Under the pieces are notes generated by a model, which was given only the letters and a program-made list of their open reading frames with translations, did not search any database and had not been told where the DNA came from. A DNA stretch of 20,272 bases from Bacteroidales bacterium. Lineage in GTDB: Bacteria > Bacteroidota > Bacteroidia > Bacteroidales > UBA3824. This document shows positions 5,395-15,902 of the stretch, piece by piece; the stretch's first letter is position 1, and each line of letters opens with the position of its first letter. The translations under genes and the position numbers were made by a program. The DNA is taken from assembly GCA_017645985.1 (NCBI GenBank), contig JAGCNK010000081.1, positions 1 through 20,272 on the forward strand, written 5' to 3'.

Positions 5395-7725
5395 GAAAAA
5401 AGATTTTTTGTGCGAGCCGCTGTCGCTGTAATATCCGTTGTAATAATTGTTGTAGCGGTAACTGTACTTGCCGTACTTGCCCATCTTGTTCACAATACCG
5501 TTGAACACCACGTTCATCTTTGGGTAGCCGCTCTGACGAAGCTCGTTGTAAAGCTTGAAAACCGATTTGAGCGAGTAGCCCTGACGGATGATAAAGAGGA
5601 ACGACGACACAGAGTCTTTGAGCATAAGTGCGTCGCTGACAATGCCCACGGGGGCGGAGTCGATGAAAATAATGTCGTAAATCTCACGTGCACGTTCCAG
5701 ATACTCGGTCATAGCCGCGCTGCCTATAAGTTCCGACGGGTTTGGGGGAATAGGTCCGGGAGGCGCAAAGTCGAGTCCCGGGTGAACGGTCTTGAAAATG
5801 GTCTGTTCAAACGAGCATTCGCCTATAAGATAGGAACTTATGCCAACATTAGTGCTAATGTCGAAATACTCCTGAATACGCGGCTTGCGCAAGTCGAGAC
5901 CAATAAGGAGAACCTTCTTGGCGTTGGCGGCGGTAATAATCGAAAGGTTAACCGACACGAATGTCTTGCCCTCGCCGCTGACAGTGGAGGTGATGAGAAT
6001 AATCTTGTGCTTGTTCTCTGCGTCCACGAACTGGATGTTGGTTCGCAACGCACGGAAAGCCTCGGCAATGGAGCTGGAAGGATGGTCGCTAACTGGCACC
6101 GACGAATGGTGAAGGTTCTTGGGAATATGTCCGAGAGGCGTCTGCTTGACACCACGCTCAATCTCCGACTCATCGGTAATCTTGTTGCCCAGCAATATCA
6201 GCAGCAGAATGATAGCTGCAGGAATGGCAAGACCGATAAAAATTGCCTTCGAATAGCTGAATCCGCCGATAGAAGCAATAGGATAACGTGAAATCCAAGT
6301 GGCGGCATCCACAATCTCGGCATCGGGCTGGTTTGACGCAAGAGTGATGGAGGCGTTGTAACGCTTATCCAAAAGACTGTTGTACAAATCGTTGTTGAGG
6401 TCGTACTGCTTTGTAATCTTTGTCTCGTTCCATCGGTCAACAGGCGACGACACTATCGAGGCACGTATCTGGGCAATCTGTGAATTGAGTTTTTTCTTGG
6501 TGATATCCAAAATACTGTCGGCAAGAATCACATACTGTGTGCACTGCTTTTTTATCTCGTTGATATCATAATCCACACGGTTGTAGGGAGTTATATTCTC
6601 GCCGTCGCGAACCGAGAACTGCAGACCAGTTTTTTCAGCATTCTTCTCGTTGATTTTCTGAAGGTAACCATCGATTACAGGGTCGGAAACATTGGCGAGC
6701 GACGGCGGCACAAGCGACGACAACGAGCTGCCGTTTTGCAACGCCTCACGCAGATAGCGATAGTAGTTCTGCCTTACATTGGTTTCCGAAATCTCGGTCC
6801 TTAACGCCTTGATAGTTTCGTCAATATCTTTCAGTTCTGCCTCAGAATTCAGGCGGCTGTTTTGCTGAAGACGGAAGATGTCGCGCTGGGCTGTGTTGAT
6901 GCTGTCGCTAATCGACACAAGCATAGTGTCGATAAACGAGATAGTCTGCAACAGGATGCGGTTTTTGCGTTCGAGGCTGTGCTCAAGATACGAAATCGAA
7001 AGGGTGTTGATATAATCCTCGAGTTTTTCGGGCACTTCGCCAAACATTGTAAGATACACAATGGAGCTTCCCGTAGATTTCGGCTGCACCTTCAACCGGC
7101 TTGAATACTGCGCCACCATTCCCTCAAAGTTGTTTTTCACAAAATAGAAATTGTTGCCCTTGGCTATCTGGGGAGTGCCTTCGGTAAGCACCAGGCGAAA
7201 ACGCATACGGTCGGTTTCTACCCATTCGCCAATACGTGCGCTGAACATCGGTTTCGAGTCGTTGAGCGACACGTCATACACATTGTCGTCAGTAAAACGC
7301 ACACGTATTTTTGAGCCGTCGGGCTGAATGTGCAGCGAATCGAACTCCACCACAAAAGGACAGTTTTTGTACAGCTCCCTGTCGGCAGAATAGTGACCCT
7401 CGCGATAGTACACTGTGCCGAAGTTGAGCTTTTTAAGGGTCATACGTGCCAGAGTGTTGCTCTTGAGCTGACCAATCTCGTTCTCAATATCGGTAGCGGG
7501 CGAAAGTGCTGTAAGTCCCACAATCTTTTGCGGATTGTTCGAAGTTTTGAGCATCAACGATGCGTTGCAGCTGTATTGCGGAATGATGTGCAGGTTTTTG
7601 TAATAAGCATAAGCGCAGCACAGCAGCAAAGATATGGCAAACCAATACCACCGAGGCAGAATCTTTGCCAAAATCTGCTTGTAGTCAAACGAGCTCTGGT
7701 CAATATTGGTCTGCTGGTTGTCCAT
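5371..7725 (-). CDS. Wzc-type polysaccharide co-polymerase with BY-kinase (tyrosine autokinase) domain
   Basis: This 784-residue inner-membrane protein controls capsule or exopolysaccharide chain length and export. It has a Wzz-like region with first membrane segment at about 27-42, a large periplasmic part with coiled-coil stretches (about 250-420), a second membrane segment (about 493-513), then a cytoplasmic BY-kinase domain. Visible kinase motifs are the ExxRxxR oligomerisation motif (E555, R558, R561), Walker A STVSGEGKT (580-588), Walker A' VLLIGLDLRKPRI (605-617, with D611) and Walker B IIFIDSAP (685-692). The tail (751-766) carries eight tyrosines, the usual autophosphorylation cluster. 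The gene starts 1 bp after the stop of the Wza-like gene. No glycosyltransferase, flippase or polymerase gene is nearby, so the polymer it serves cannot be named. Confidence 0.95.
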   Translation of the reverse strand: MDNQQTNIDQSSFDYKQILAKILPRWYWFAISLLLCCAYAYYKNLHIIPQYSCNASLMLKTSNNPQKIVGLTALSPATDIENEIGQLKSNTLARMTLKKLNFGTVYYREGHYSADRELYKNCPFVVEFDSLHIQPDGSKIRVRFTDDNVYDVSLNDSKPMFSARIGEWVETDRMRFRLVLTEGTPQIAKGNNFYFVKNNFEGMVAQYSSRLKVQPKSTGSSIVYLTMFGEVPEKLEDYINTLSISYLEHSLERKNRILLQTISFIDTMLVSISDSINTAQRDIFRLQQNSRLNSEAELKDIDETIKALRTEISETNVRQNYYRYLREALQNGSSLSSLVPPSLANVSDPVIDGYLQKINEKNAEKTGLQFSVRDGENITPYNRVDYDINEIKKQCTQYVILADSILDITKKKLNSQIAQIRASIVSSPVDRWNETKITKQYDLNNDLYNSLLDKRYNASITLASNQPDAEIVDAATWISRYPIASIGGFSYSKAIFIGLAIPAAIILLLILLGNKITDESEIERGVKQTPLGHIPKNLHHSSVPVSDHPSSSIAEAFRALRTNIQFVDAENKHKIILITSTVSGEGKTFVSVNLSIITAANAKKVLLIGLDLRKPRIQEYFDISTNVGISSYLIGECSFEQTIFKTVHPGLDFAPPGPIPPNPSELIGSAAMTEYLERAREIYDIIFIDSAPVGIVSDALMLKDSVSSFLFIIRQGYSLKSVFKLYNELRQSGYPKMNVVFNGIVNKMGKYGKYSYRYNNYYNGYYSDSGSHKKSFFKKLFKKG

Positions 7726-7726
7726 A

Positions 7727-8500
7727 TTACTTTAGTCTTGATATCAGGTAGTATGTGGTAAGTGCCGAGCTTACGATGCTTAGCACGGTGGTGTAGTTTT
7801 TAAGTCCGTTGGTAACCGCGGCAAAACGCTTTGGCTCTAAATATACAATGTCGCCCGGCTGAAGGTAAAACTGCGTAGCCTCCATTATGTGGCGGTCGGT
7901 AACATCGATATTGTAGAGCGAGTGTCCGCCGGGACTTTTTCTAATAACGATAATCTTGCGGCGTTTGGCCTCGTAGTTGATACCTCCCGTCTGCGCTATG
8001 GCTTCAAGAATGTTGACGCTCGTCTTGTCGAAATTCACCCTCGTGTTTTGCGACGCACCTATAAAGTAGACATCGAAATTGAGCAGTTCCACCGACACCA
8101 CGGCGTCGATAAGCTTGGCATCCGCCTGATGCTGTATAGAGCTGCGAATCTGGCTGATAGTTTTTCCCGAAGCCATCACGTTGCCAAAAATCGGCAGAAG
8201 CACGTAGCCCGAATCGCTCACGATATATCCGCCACGGCGGTTGCTGCTGCTGCCCGACGACATCTGCTGCTGGCTGTTGCGCTCGGTAAACATCTGGTTG
8301 ATCTCGTTGTTGGTAGAAATCAGGCTTATGCCGATGATGTCGCCCGGCTGAAGATGATAGTCCTGTATAGAGTCGGTGTACTGGTGAGGCAGAGGAGTCT
8401 TGTCGTCCACCACATAGCGGATGTTGCGGTAGCACGACGTGTGGAGCAATGCCACAACCAAAAATGCGCATATATATATAAGGTGTCTCATCTTTATCAT
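7727..8500 (-). CDS. Wza-like polysaccharide export outer-membrane lipoprotein
   Basis: This 257-residue protein is a polysaccharide export (Poly_export/SLBB) lipoprotein that forms the outer-membrane exit for capsule or exopolysaccharide. A lipoprotein signal ends at LLHTSC, with the lipidated cysteine at residue 23. The Poly_export domain follows (about 45-135, with YHLQPGDIIGISL and a GYVLLPIFGNV strand near 97-107), then one SLBB-type beta-grasp (about 140-205) and a second LQPGDIVYLEP motif near the C-terminus. A final hydrophobic stretch (about 238-255) could insert in a membrane, as in Wza. It is shorter than E. coli Wza (379 residues), as is common in Bacteroidetes. It lies 3 bp after the acyltransferase gene and 1 bp before the wzc-like gene, so export pore and kinase are made together. 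An alternative ATG three codons in would also give a functional signal peptide. Confidence 0.93.
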   Translation of the reverse strand: MIKMRHLIYICAFLVVALLHTSCYRNIRYVVDDKTPLPHQYTDSIQDYHLQPGDIIGISLISTNNEINQMFTERNSQQQMSSGSSSNRRGGYIVSDSGYVLLPIFGNVMASGKTISQIRSSIQHQADAKLIDAVVSVELLNFDVYFIGASQNTRVNFDKTSVNILEAIAQTGGINYEAKRRKIIVIRKSPGGHSLYNIDVTDRHIMEATQFYLQPGDIVYLEPKRFAAVTNGLKNYTTVLSIVSSALTTYYLISRLK

Positions 8501-8503
8501 AGC

Positions 8504-9691
8504 CTAATTGTTTTTGTTGCCCTGTCGGCGGCGGCGGAGCGTGATATAACTTTTCAAAGCAATAAAGAGCCAACCTAATACAGGCAAATACATTGCCAAT
8601 ACGATCGGACGTTTGCAAATTGTTTTAAAACAATTTTTGAGAGAGAACTTTATAGTGCCGTGACCGTCGGTCTCCTTGTAGTTGACGTCGAAATAAGTCA
8701 TAGCCAGCGGCCAGAATGCGGGGAAATATCTGAAAAAATGCCTTCTGTTTTTCCACATAGCCTTAAGCAGACCACGGATGTTGTAGTATTTTTTGCCGTA
8801 ATGCTCCGAGAGTTCGGTGAGTTTCTGCTGCATCTGCCCGCGGATTTTTTCACCTATAGCCTTGAGGTCTTTTTGCGACAGCTGCTCGTAAGGCTTGTCG
8901 GTCATTTCGTACACCTTGATTCTGTCGCCCAGCACAAAAGTGAGCTGCGACGGCAGCGATGCGTAGAATATCCACGGCTGAAAAATAGCTAGAAAAATCA
9001 CAGGACCTACCGGGAAAAATGGCAGACCGATTTTTTTGCACAGCTTGGTCAGCGGCTTGAAATTGTAAGCCAGCGGATTGTTGTATTCGCCGTTGATAGT
9101 GTAAAACGGAATGATGTCGGTCTTGTAGCGGATGCTCATCCTCAAGAAAGAGGTCTTGAAAGGCTGGAACTGATATTTTTTGTCAAACCCCTTGCCTATT
9201 CCGTCGATTCCCTCGGGGAAAATAAGAATGTTGCTCTCGTTGAGCTTCATACCTGTCTCAAAGTTGAGAAAAGTGGCGTTGATGCATCCCGCCTTCCACC
9301 ATAGGCCGTCGATCATATAGGGACACATATTGGGAAACTTGGTGAGCATAGGCGAAATAAGCGCACGTATACTCGACGCCGAGTTTTTGAGTTTCTCTAT
9401 TCCACGGCTGATAAACGCTATGGCGTCCCAGGGGAAAGCCATTCCCGAATGGTTGGTGGCAAAAATCAGGGGCGAGTCGGGATTGTTGCGCAGGGGATAG
9501 TTTTCAAAACCTATAAACCTTGCCCTGTACCACACCTCGCGTATGGGGTTGAGGATTTTTTCACAAAACAGTTCGGCATAGTTGAAATTGTAACCCATTG
9601 AATAGGCTTCCCTATTGTGCTCGATCTGCTCGTCTGAAATCAGAAATCTGTTTTTGGGTTCTGCTGCCGCTACTACTGTCTGGTTATACAT
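8504..9691 (-). CDS. PlsC-like glycerolipid acyltransferase with unusual H-x7-D motif
   Basis: This 395-residue protein belongs to the PlsC/LPLAT acyltransferase superfamily, which moves fatty acyl groups onto glycerolipids or related acceptors at the inner membrane. Motif I reads ATNHSGMAFPWDA (78-90), so the catalytic His81 and Asp89 are seven residues apart instead of four. Some LPLAT subfamilies with 'NHSG-PxD' sequences have this spacing. Motif III is ILIFPEGIDG (155-164), and IIPFYTINGEYNNPLAY (193-209) fits motif IV. The C-terminal part (about 362-386) is hydrophobic and followed by a basic tail. It is the first gene of the operon with the Wza- and Wzc-like genes, preceded by a good promoter candidate. 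The acceptor could be a lysophospholipid or an envelope glycolipid; I cannot tell which. Confidence 0.85.
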   Translation of the reverse strand: MYNQTVVAAAEPKNRFLISDEQIEHNREAYSMGYNFNYAELFCEKILNPIREVWYRARFIGFENYPLRNNPDSPLIFATNHSGMAFPWDAIAFISRGIEKLKNSASSIRALISPMLTKFPNMCPYMIDGLWWKAGCINATFLNFETGMKLNESNILIFPEGIDGIGKGFDKKYQFQPFKTSFLRMSIRYKTDIIPFYTINGEYNNPLAYNFKPLTKLCKKIGLPFFPVGPVIFLAIFQPWIFYASLPSQLTFVLGDRIKVYEMTDKPYEQLSQKDLKAIGEKIRGQMQQKLTELSEHYGKKYYNIRGLLKAMWKNRRHFFRYFPAFWPLAMTYFDVNYKETDGHGTIKFSLKNCFKTICKRPIVLAMYLPVLGWLFIALKSYITLRRRRQGNKNN

Positions 9692-9723
9692 CTCCGGTTA
9701 AAAATGTCTGCTTGTTCAGGGTG

Positions 9724-9754
9724 CAAAGTTAGCAAATTAGAATAACAAAACAAA
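9724..9754 (-). promoter_or_regulatory. Candidate promoter for the acyltransferase-wza-wzc operon
   Basis: On the reverse strand TAACTTTG (9724-9731), followed by CA, is a very good Bacteroidetes -7 element, and TTTG (9751-9754) supplies the -33 element with a 19-bp spacer. The predicted start of transcription leaves a leader of about 25 nt before ATG at 9691. It lies entirely in the 65-bp gap after the SpoIIE-type gene, so the envelope operon need not depend on read-through. Confidence 0.6.
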
Positions 9755-9756
9755 CA

Positions 9757-11787
9757 TTAAAGTGTAAAACCTAAAATGGTAATGTCGTCGCTAAACTCGC
9801 CGTTGGCCCAGTCCTCAAAGAAAGTCTTAAGCTGCTTGCGCTGTTCACTCATAGAGTAGATGGCGTTCTTGGCAAGCATCTTCTTAAAGTTGACAGCCAT
9901 AAGCTTGTGATTGTTAGGACCTCCGATAAGACCCGTGCAACCGTCGGTGTACATATAAATCTTGTCTTCGGGACGTAGCACAATCTCCTGGCACGAGAAA
10001 CGGAACTTTTCGGGCAGCATACCAATCGACACGCTGTCGCCAAAAAATTCGTTGCTGTCGCCCTTGCGCACAATCACCACCGAGCGGCGGGCGCTTGCGA
10101 AAAACGCCGTGCCCTTCTTGTAGCTGTATACGAAAATCGACAGGTAGATACCGTCGTCGCTAATCTTGCTGTCCTTGGCTATCGACTCTATCTGCGACGC
10201 CATACGGTTGAGCACCTTGTGGGGCATAGGAATCGACTCCTCGTCGAAATAATTGTAGATAGTCTTGTCGAGGGTGTACATCACAAGGCTCGACATAATA
10301 GCACCCGACGCGCCGTGAGCGTTGCAGTCGCCAACAGCCACAAGCACGTAGTTTTCGGTATGCTTTACATAATAGAGGTCGCCGCTGATCTGGTTCTTGG
10401 CAAGCGAGAGGAAGAAAAAGTCGGAAAATCCTGTCTTTGTGGGCATACCCGCAATGGTCAGGGTCTTTTTGAGCGACGATGCAAACTCCACGCTCTCGGT
10501 CAGCAGCTTGTTGGTGTTCTGCAGCTCCTTGTTGCTCACCATCATCTGATGGTAGAGGTCCTCGAGCTGCGACTTGTGAAGTTTAAGCGCGGTGGCCTGC
10601 TCCTCAATCTGCGACTTCTGCACCAGAATCTTGGTGTTCTTCATCTCCATCTCCTTGTTACGGTCGGAGAGCTGAAGGTTGAGCACGTTTACGTTTTCCA
10701 CCTGGATGGCAATCTCCTCCTTCTGCTTTTGCAGCTCCTCGTTCTTCTTCTGCATTTCGGAATGCTGCTGTTCGAGCAGCTTGTTGAGGGTCTGCAGCTC
10801 GTTTTGCTGGGTAAAGAACTTGTCGATCTGGTTTGAGAGGATACCAAACTCGGTGGGATTGTTCTTCATCGGTTTCACAATCTCCGAATCCTGATCCTGA
10901 AACGCCACGCCTATTTTCTTGAGCGGGCCTGTAACACGGATTTTAACATAGAAAATCAGAAGCACGAATATGAAAATACAGAAACTGGACACGCCGATAA
11001 ACACCGGCACAAAATTGTCGAACAGTTTCTTCACCTCGTTGTCCGACACGAAATACATATACGACACAGGGTTGCCATAAAGATTGTTGAGCGGAGCGTA
11101 GGTGATAATCTGTCCCTGGTTGTTCTTCTTGTTTCGTTGGATAAGGTCTTCTATTGCAGTGAGTTCCACCACCTTGCCCACACGGATATTGCCGAGCGAC
11201 TTGCTGTAGTCAATCAAGACAGAGTCGCTCACCTGGCACGCCATAACAAGGTATCCCACCTCTTTTTCCTGACGTGTGAGAATGTCGGCGCTGCTCACGA
11301 TACCAGCAAGATAATAATGGAAAAGGTTATCCTCGTCGTCAAGGAAGTAAAACTCACGGTAGCAGGTGTCGGCAAAATTTGACTCGAGCTCGCTCCTTTT
11401 GAAAGTAAAGAACTCGGTGAACTCAAAAAACGGGTCGCGGCGTTCGTACTTCACCTTGCCGTTCACGTCCAGCACCTGAAGGTATGCGGCCTTGTACGAT
11501 TCGAGCATATAGCCGATTTCCTCCTCGATCCACTCCTCGTCGGGTTCGCTGATGTATGATTTCAAATCGTCCCACGCCGAGTTTTCGAGAATCACCTTGC
11601 GGTTAACGTCCTCCTTGGAACGGAGAATGCGTGTGATAAGGTTGTCGCGCTGCTCCATCTCCTGAGCAAACAGTTTGTCGTTGTTATCTTTCTGAAACAG
11701 ATAATACGCCACAAGGATTCCTGCGAGCAATATGGTGCCTATAAGTGTGATGGCCATTACGCCAGTTTGTACCGACCTGTATTTCAT
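9757..11787 (-). CDS. Membrane sensor with SpoIIE-type PP2C phosphatase output
   Basis: This 676-residue protein is a one-component receptor: membrane segment (about 9-30), extracytoplasmic sensor (about 33-258) with a CHASE4-like opening (SAWDDLKSYISEPDEEW near 70-86), second membrane segment (about 259-282), a HAMP-like linker (283-325), a long coiled coil (about 327-435) and a SpoIIE/PP2C phosphatase domain (about 445-676). Metal-binding positions are kept: SGDLYY (D470), VGDCNAHGASG (D487), YMYTDG (D615) and SDDITIL (D667, D668). Family members usually dephosphorylate a serine on an anti-sigma-factor antagonist, but no STAS or RsbW-like gene is present here. Stop to next promoter is immediate; upstream it has its own promoter candidate and diverges from secA. 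Domain calls are firm; the signal sensed and the target are unknown. Confidence 0.92.
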   Translation of the reverse strand: MKYRSVQTGVMAITLIGTILLAGILVAYYLFQKDNNDKLFAQEMEQRDNLITRILRSKEDVNRKVILENSAWDDLKSYISEPDEEWIEEEIGYMLESYKAAYLQVLDVNGKVKYERRDPFFEFTEFFTFKRSELESNFADTCYREFYFLDDEDNLFHYYLAGIVSSADILTRQEKEVGYLVMACQVSDSVLIDYSKSLGNIRVGKVVELTAIEDLIQRNKKNNQGQIITYAPLNNLYGNPVSYMYFVSDNEVKKLFDNFVPVFIGVSSFCIFIFVLLIFYVKIRVTGPLKKIGVAFQDQDSEIVKPMKNNPTEFGILSNQIDKFFTQQNELQTLNKLLEQQHSEMQKKNEELQKQKEEIAIQVENVNVLNLQLSDRNKEMEMKNTKILVQKSQIEEQATALKLHKSQLEDLYHQMMVSNKELQNTNKLLTESVEFASSLKKTLTIAGMPTKTGFSDFFFLSLAKNQISGDLYYVKHTENYVLVAVGDCNAHGASGAIMSSLVMYTLDKTIYNYFDEESIPMPHKVLNRMASQIESIAKDSKISDDGIYLSIFVYSYKKGTAFFASARRSVVIVRKGDSNEFFGDSVSIGMLPEKFRFSCQEIVLRPEDKIYMYTDGCTGLIGGPNNHKLMAVNFKKMLAKNAIYSMSEQRKQLKTFFEDWANGEFSDDITILGFTL

Positions 11788-11861
11788 ATTAAATCAATTT
11801 CTAACTTGGTTTTTACAATCCGTATAACAATAACGGTGCAAATATCCCGTCTTTCGGTCTA

Positions 11862-11894
11862 CAAATATACAAATTTTTATTCTTTTTTCGCAAA
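11862..11894 (-). promoter_or_regulatory. Candidate promoter for the SpoIIE-type sensor gene
   Basis: On the reverse strand TTTG (11891-11894) and TATATTTG (11862-11869) fit -33 and -7 elements with a 21-bp spacer, the same spacing as the candidate at 1284-1316. The leader to ATG at 11787 would be about 70 nt. It is back to back with the secA promoter candidate, giving a divergent control region of 213 bp. Confidence 0.5.
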
Positions 11895-11922
11895 TTATAA
11901 CAGATAATTCGGAAAATAAAAT

Positions 11923-11930
11923 TACCTTTG
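11923..11930 (+). promoter_or_regulatory. Candidate -7 promoter element for the secA operon
   Basis: TACCTTTG followed by C matches the Bacteroidetes -7 consensus TAnnTTTG. A leader of about 64 nt would precede the secA ATG at 12001. No convincing TTTG lies at the expected -33 distance, so support rests on the -7 word and its position. The region just before the ATG is A-rich without a Shine-Dalgarno sequence, as usual in this phylum. Confidence 0.5.
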
Positions 11931-12000
11931 CCCCTGATTAATCTGCCGCAAGGCGCATTTATATATTATAACTAAGCGAAACATAAACTTTTAGCATAAA

Positions 12001-15330
<3,330 letters not shown>

Positions 15331-15335
15331 AGAAT

Positions 15336-15890
15336 ATGAATTTATCAAAACGTATTTCGATTCTATTATGTACAGCGATAGTCTCTATCGCTGTATTGGA
15401 ATCGTGCGACAAAGAGATAAAATTTCAAGAGGACACCCTCGGACCATACGTAGTAGTATGCGTTGAAAGTTACAAGCCCTATACCGAGACTTTCAACCTG
15501 ATCGACTCGCTCAAAAACGAGCTCAAAACCATCGACGTAAAAACCGAAAAAGATTTTGGAATTTTTTACGAGCGTACTGCCGACCGTACCCCCGACAAAT
15601 ACCACAGCATCGTGGGCTGCATACTGCCCACAAACACCGACACTACAGAAATCATCAAGCTTGAACGCAACAAGTTCACCGTGCGCAATATAGGCGCCAC
15701 CAAGTCGATGCACACCCGCATTCCTTTTCAAGATTTCAACTCAACACTGCGGGTTGATGTACTCAAAGCCATCGACGACTACATTCTGCAAAACAACTAT
15801 CTACCAATACCAAACGGCATAAACGGAATTATGGAGATATACGAGGACGACCACATCGTGTTCTCTGCCGAAATCCGTCCGAGCCGATAA
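15336..15890 (+). CDS. GyrI-like (TEX264-like) domain lipoprotein
   Basis: ATG at 15336, 5 bp after the secA stop, gives a 184-residue protein; an upstream in-frame ATG at 15300 lies inside secA and would spoil the signal peptide, so I reject it. Residues 1-24 form a lipoprotein signal ending at VLESC (Cys24). The rest reads as one GyrI-like alpha/beta domain: LGPYVVVCVESYKPY (35-49), FGIFYER (74-80), PDKYHSIVGCILP (86-98), a central strand and helix (about 113-150), then NGIMEIYEDDHIVFSAEI (163-180). From memory the second and last blocks resemble the GyrI-like domain of eukaryotic TEX264, including an 'EIYxxDxIxF' ending; this has not been tested by alignment. GyrI-like domains bind small molecules or proteins. 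It sits between secA and a lysophospholipid transporter/acyltransferase, so an envelope role is likely. Function unknown. Confidence 0.8.
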   Translation: MNLSKRISILLCTAIVSIAVLESCDKEIKFQEDTLGPYVVVCVESYKPYTETFNLIDSLKNELKTIDVKTEKDFGIFYERTADRTPDKYHSIVGCILPTNTDTTEIIKLERNKFTVRNIGATKSMHTRIPFQDFNSTLRVDVLKAIDDYILQNNYLPIPNGINGIMEIYEDDHIVFSAEIRPSR

Positions 15891-15902
15891 TATTAAATAG
15901 AT

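Noticed and set aside
5368..6291. Plus-strand open frame of 307 codons opposite the wzc-like gene
   Set aside because: It covers the kinase domain in antisense; the minus-strand frame has all Walker motifs and the tyrosine tail, while this frame has no domain features.
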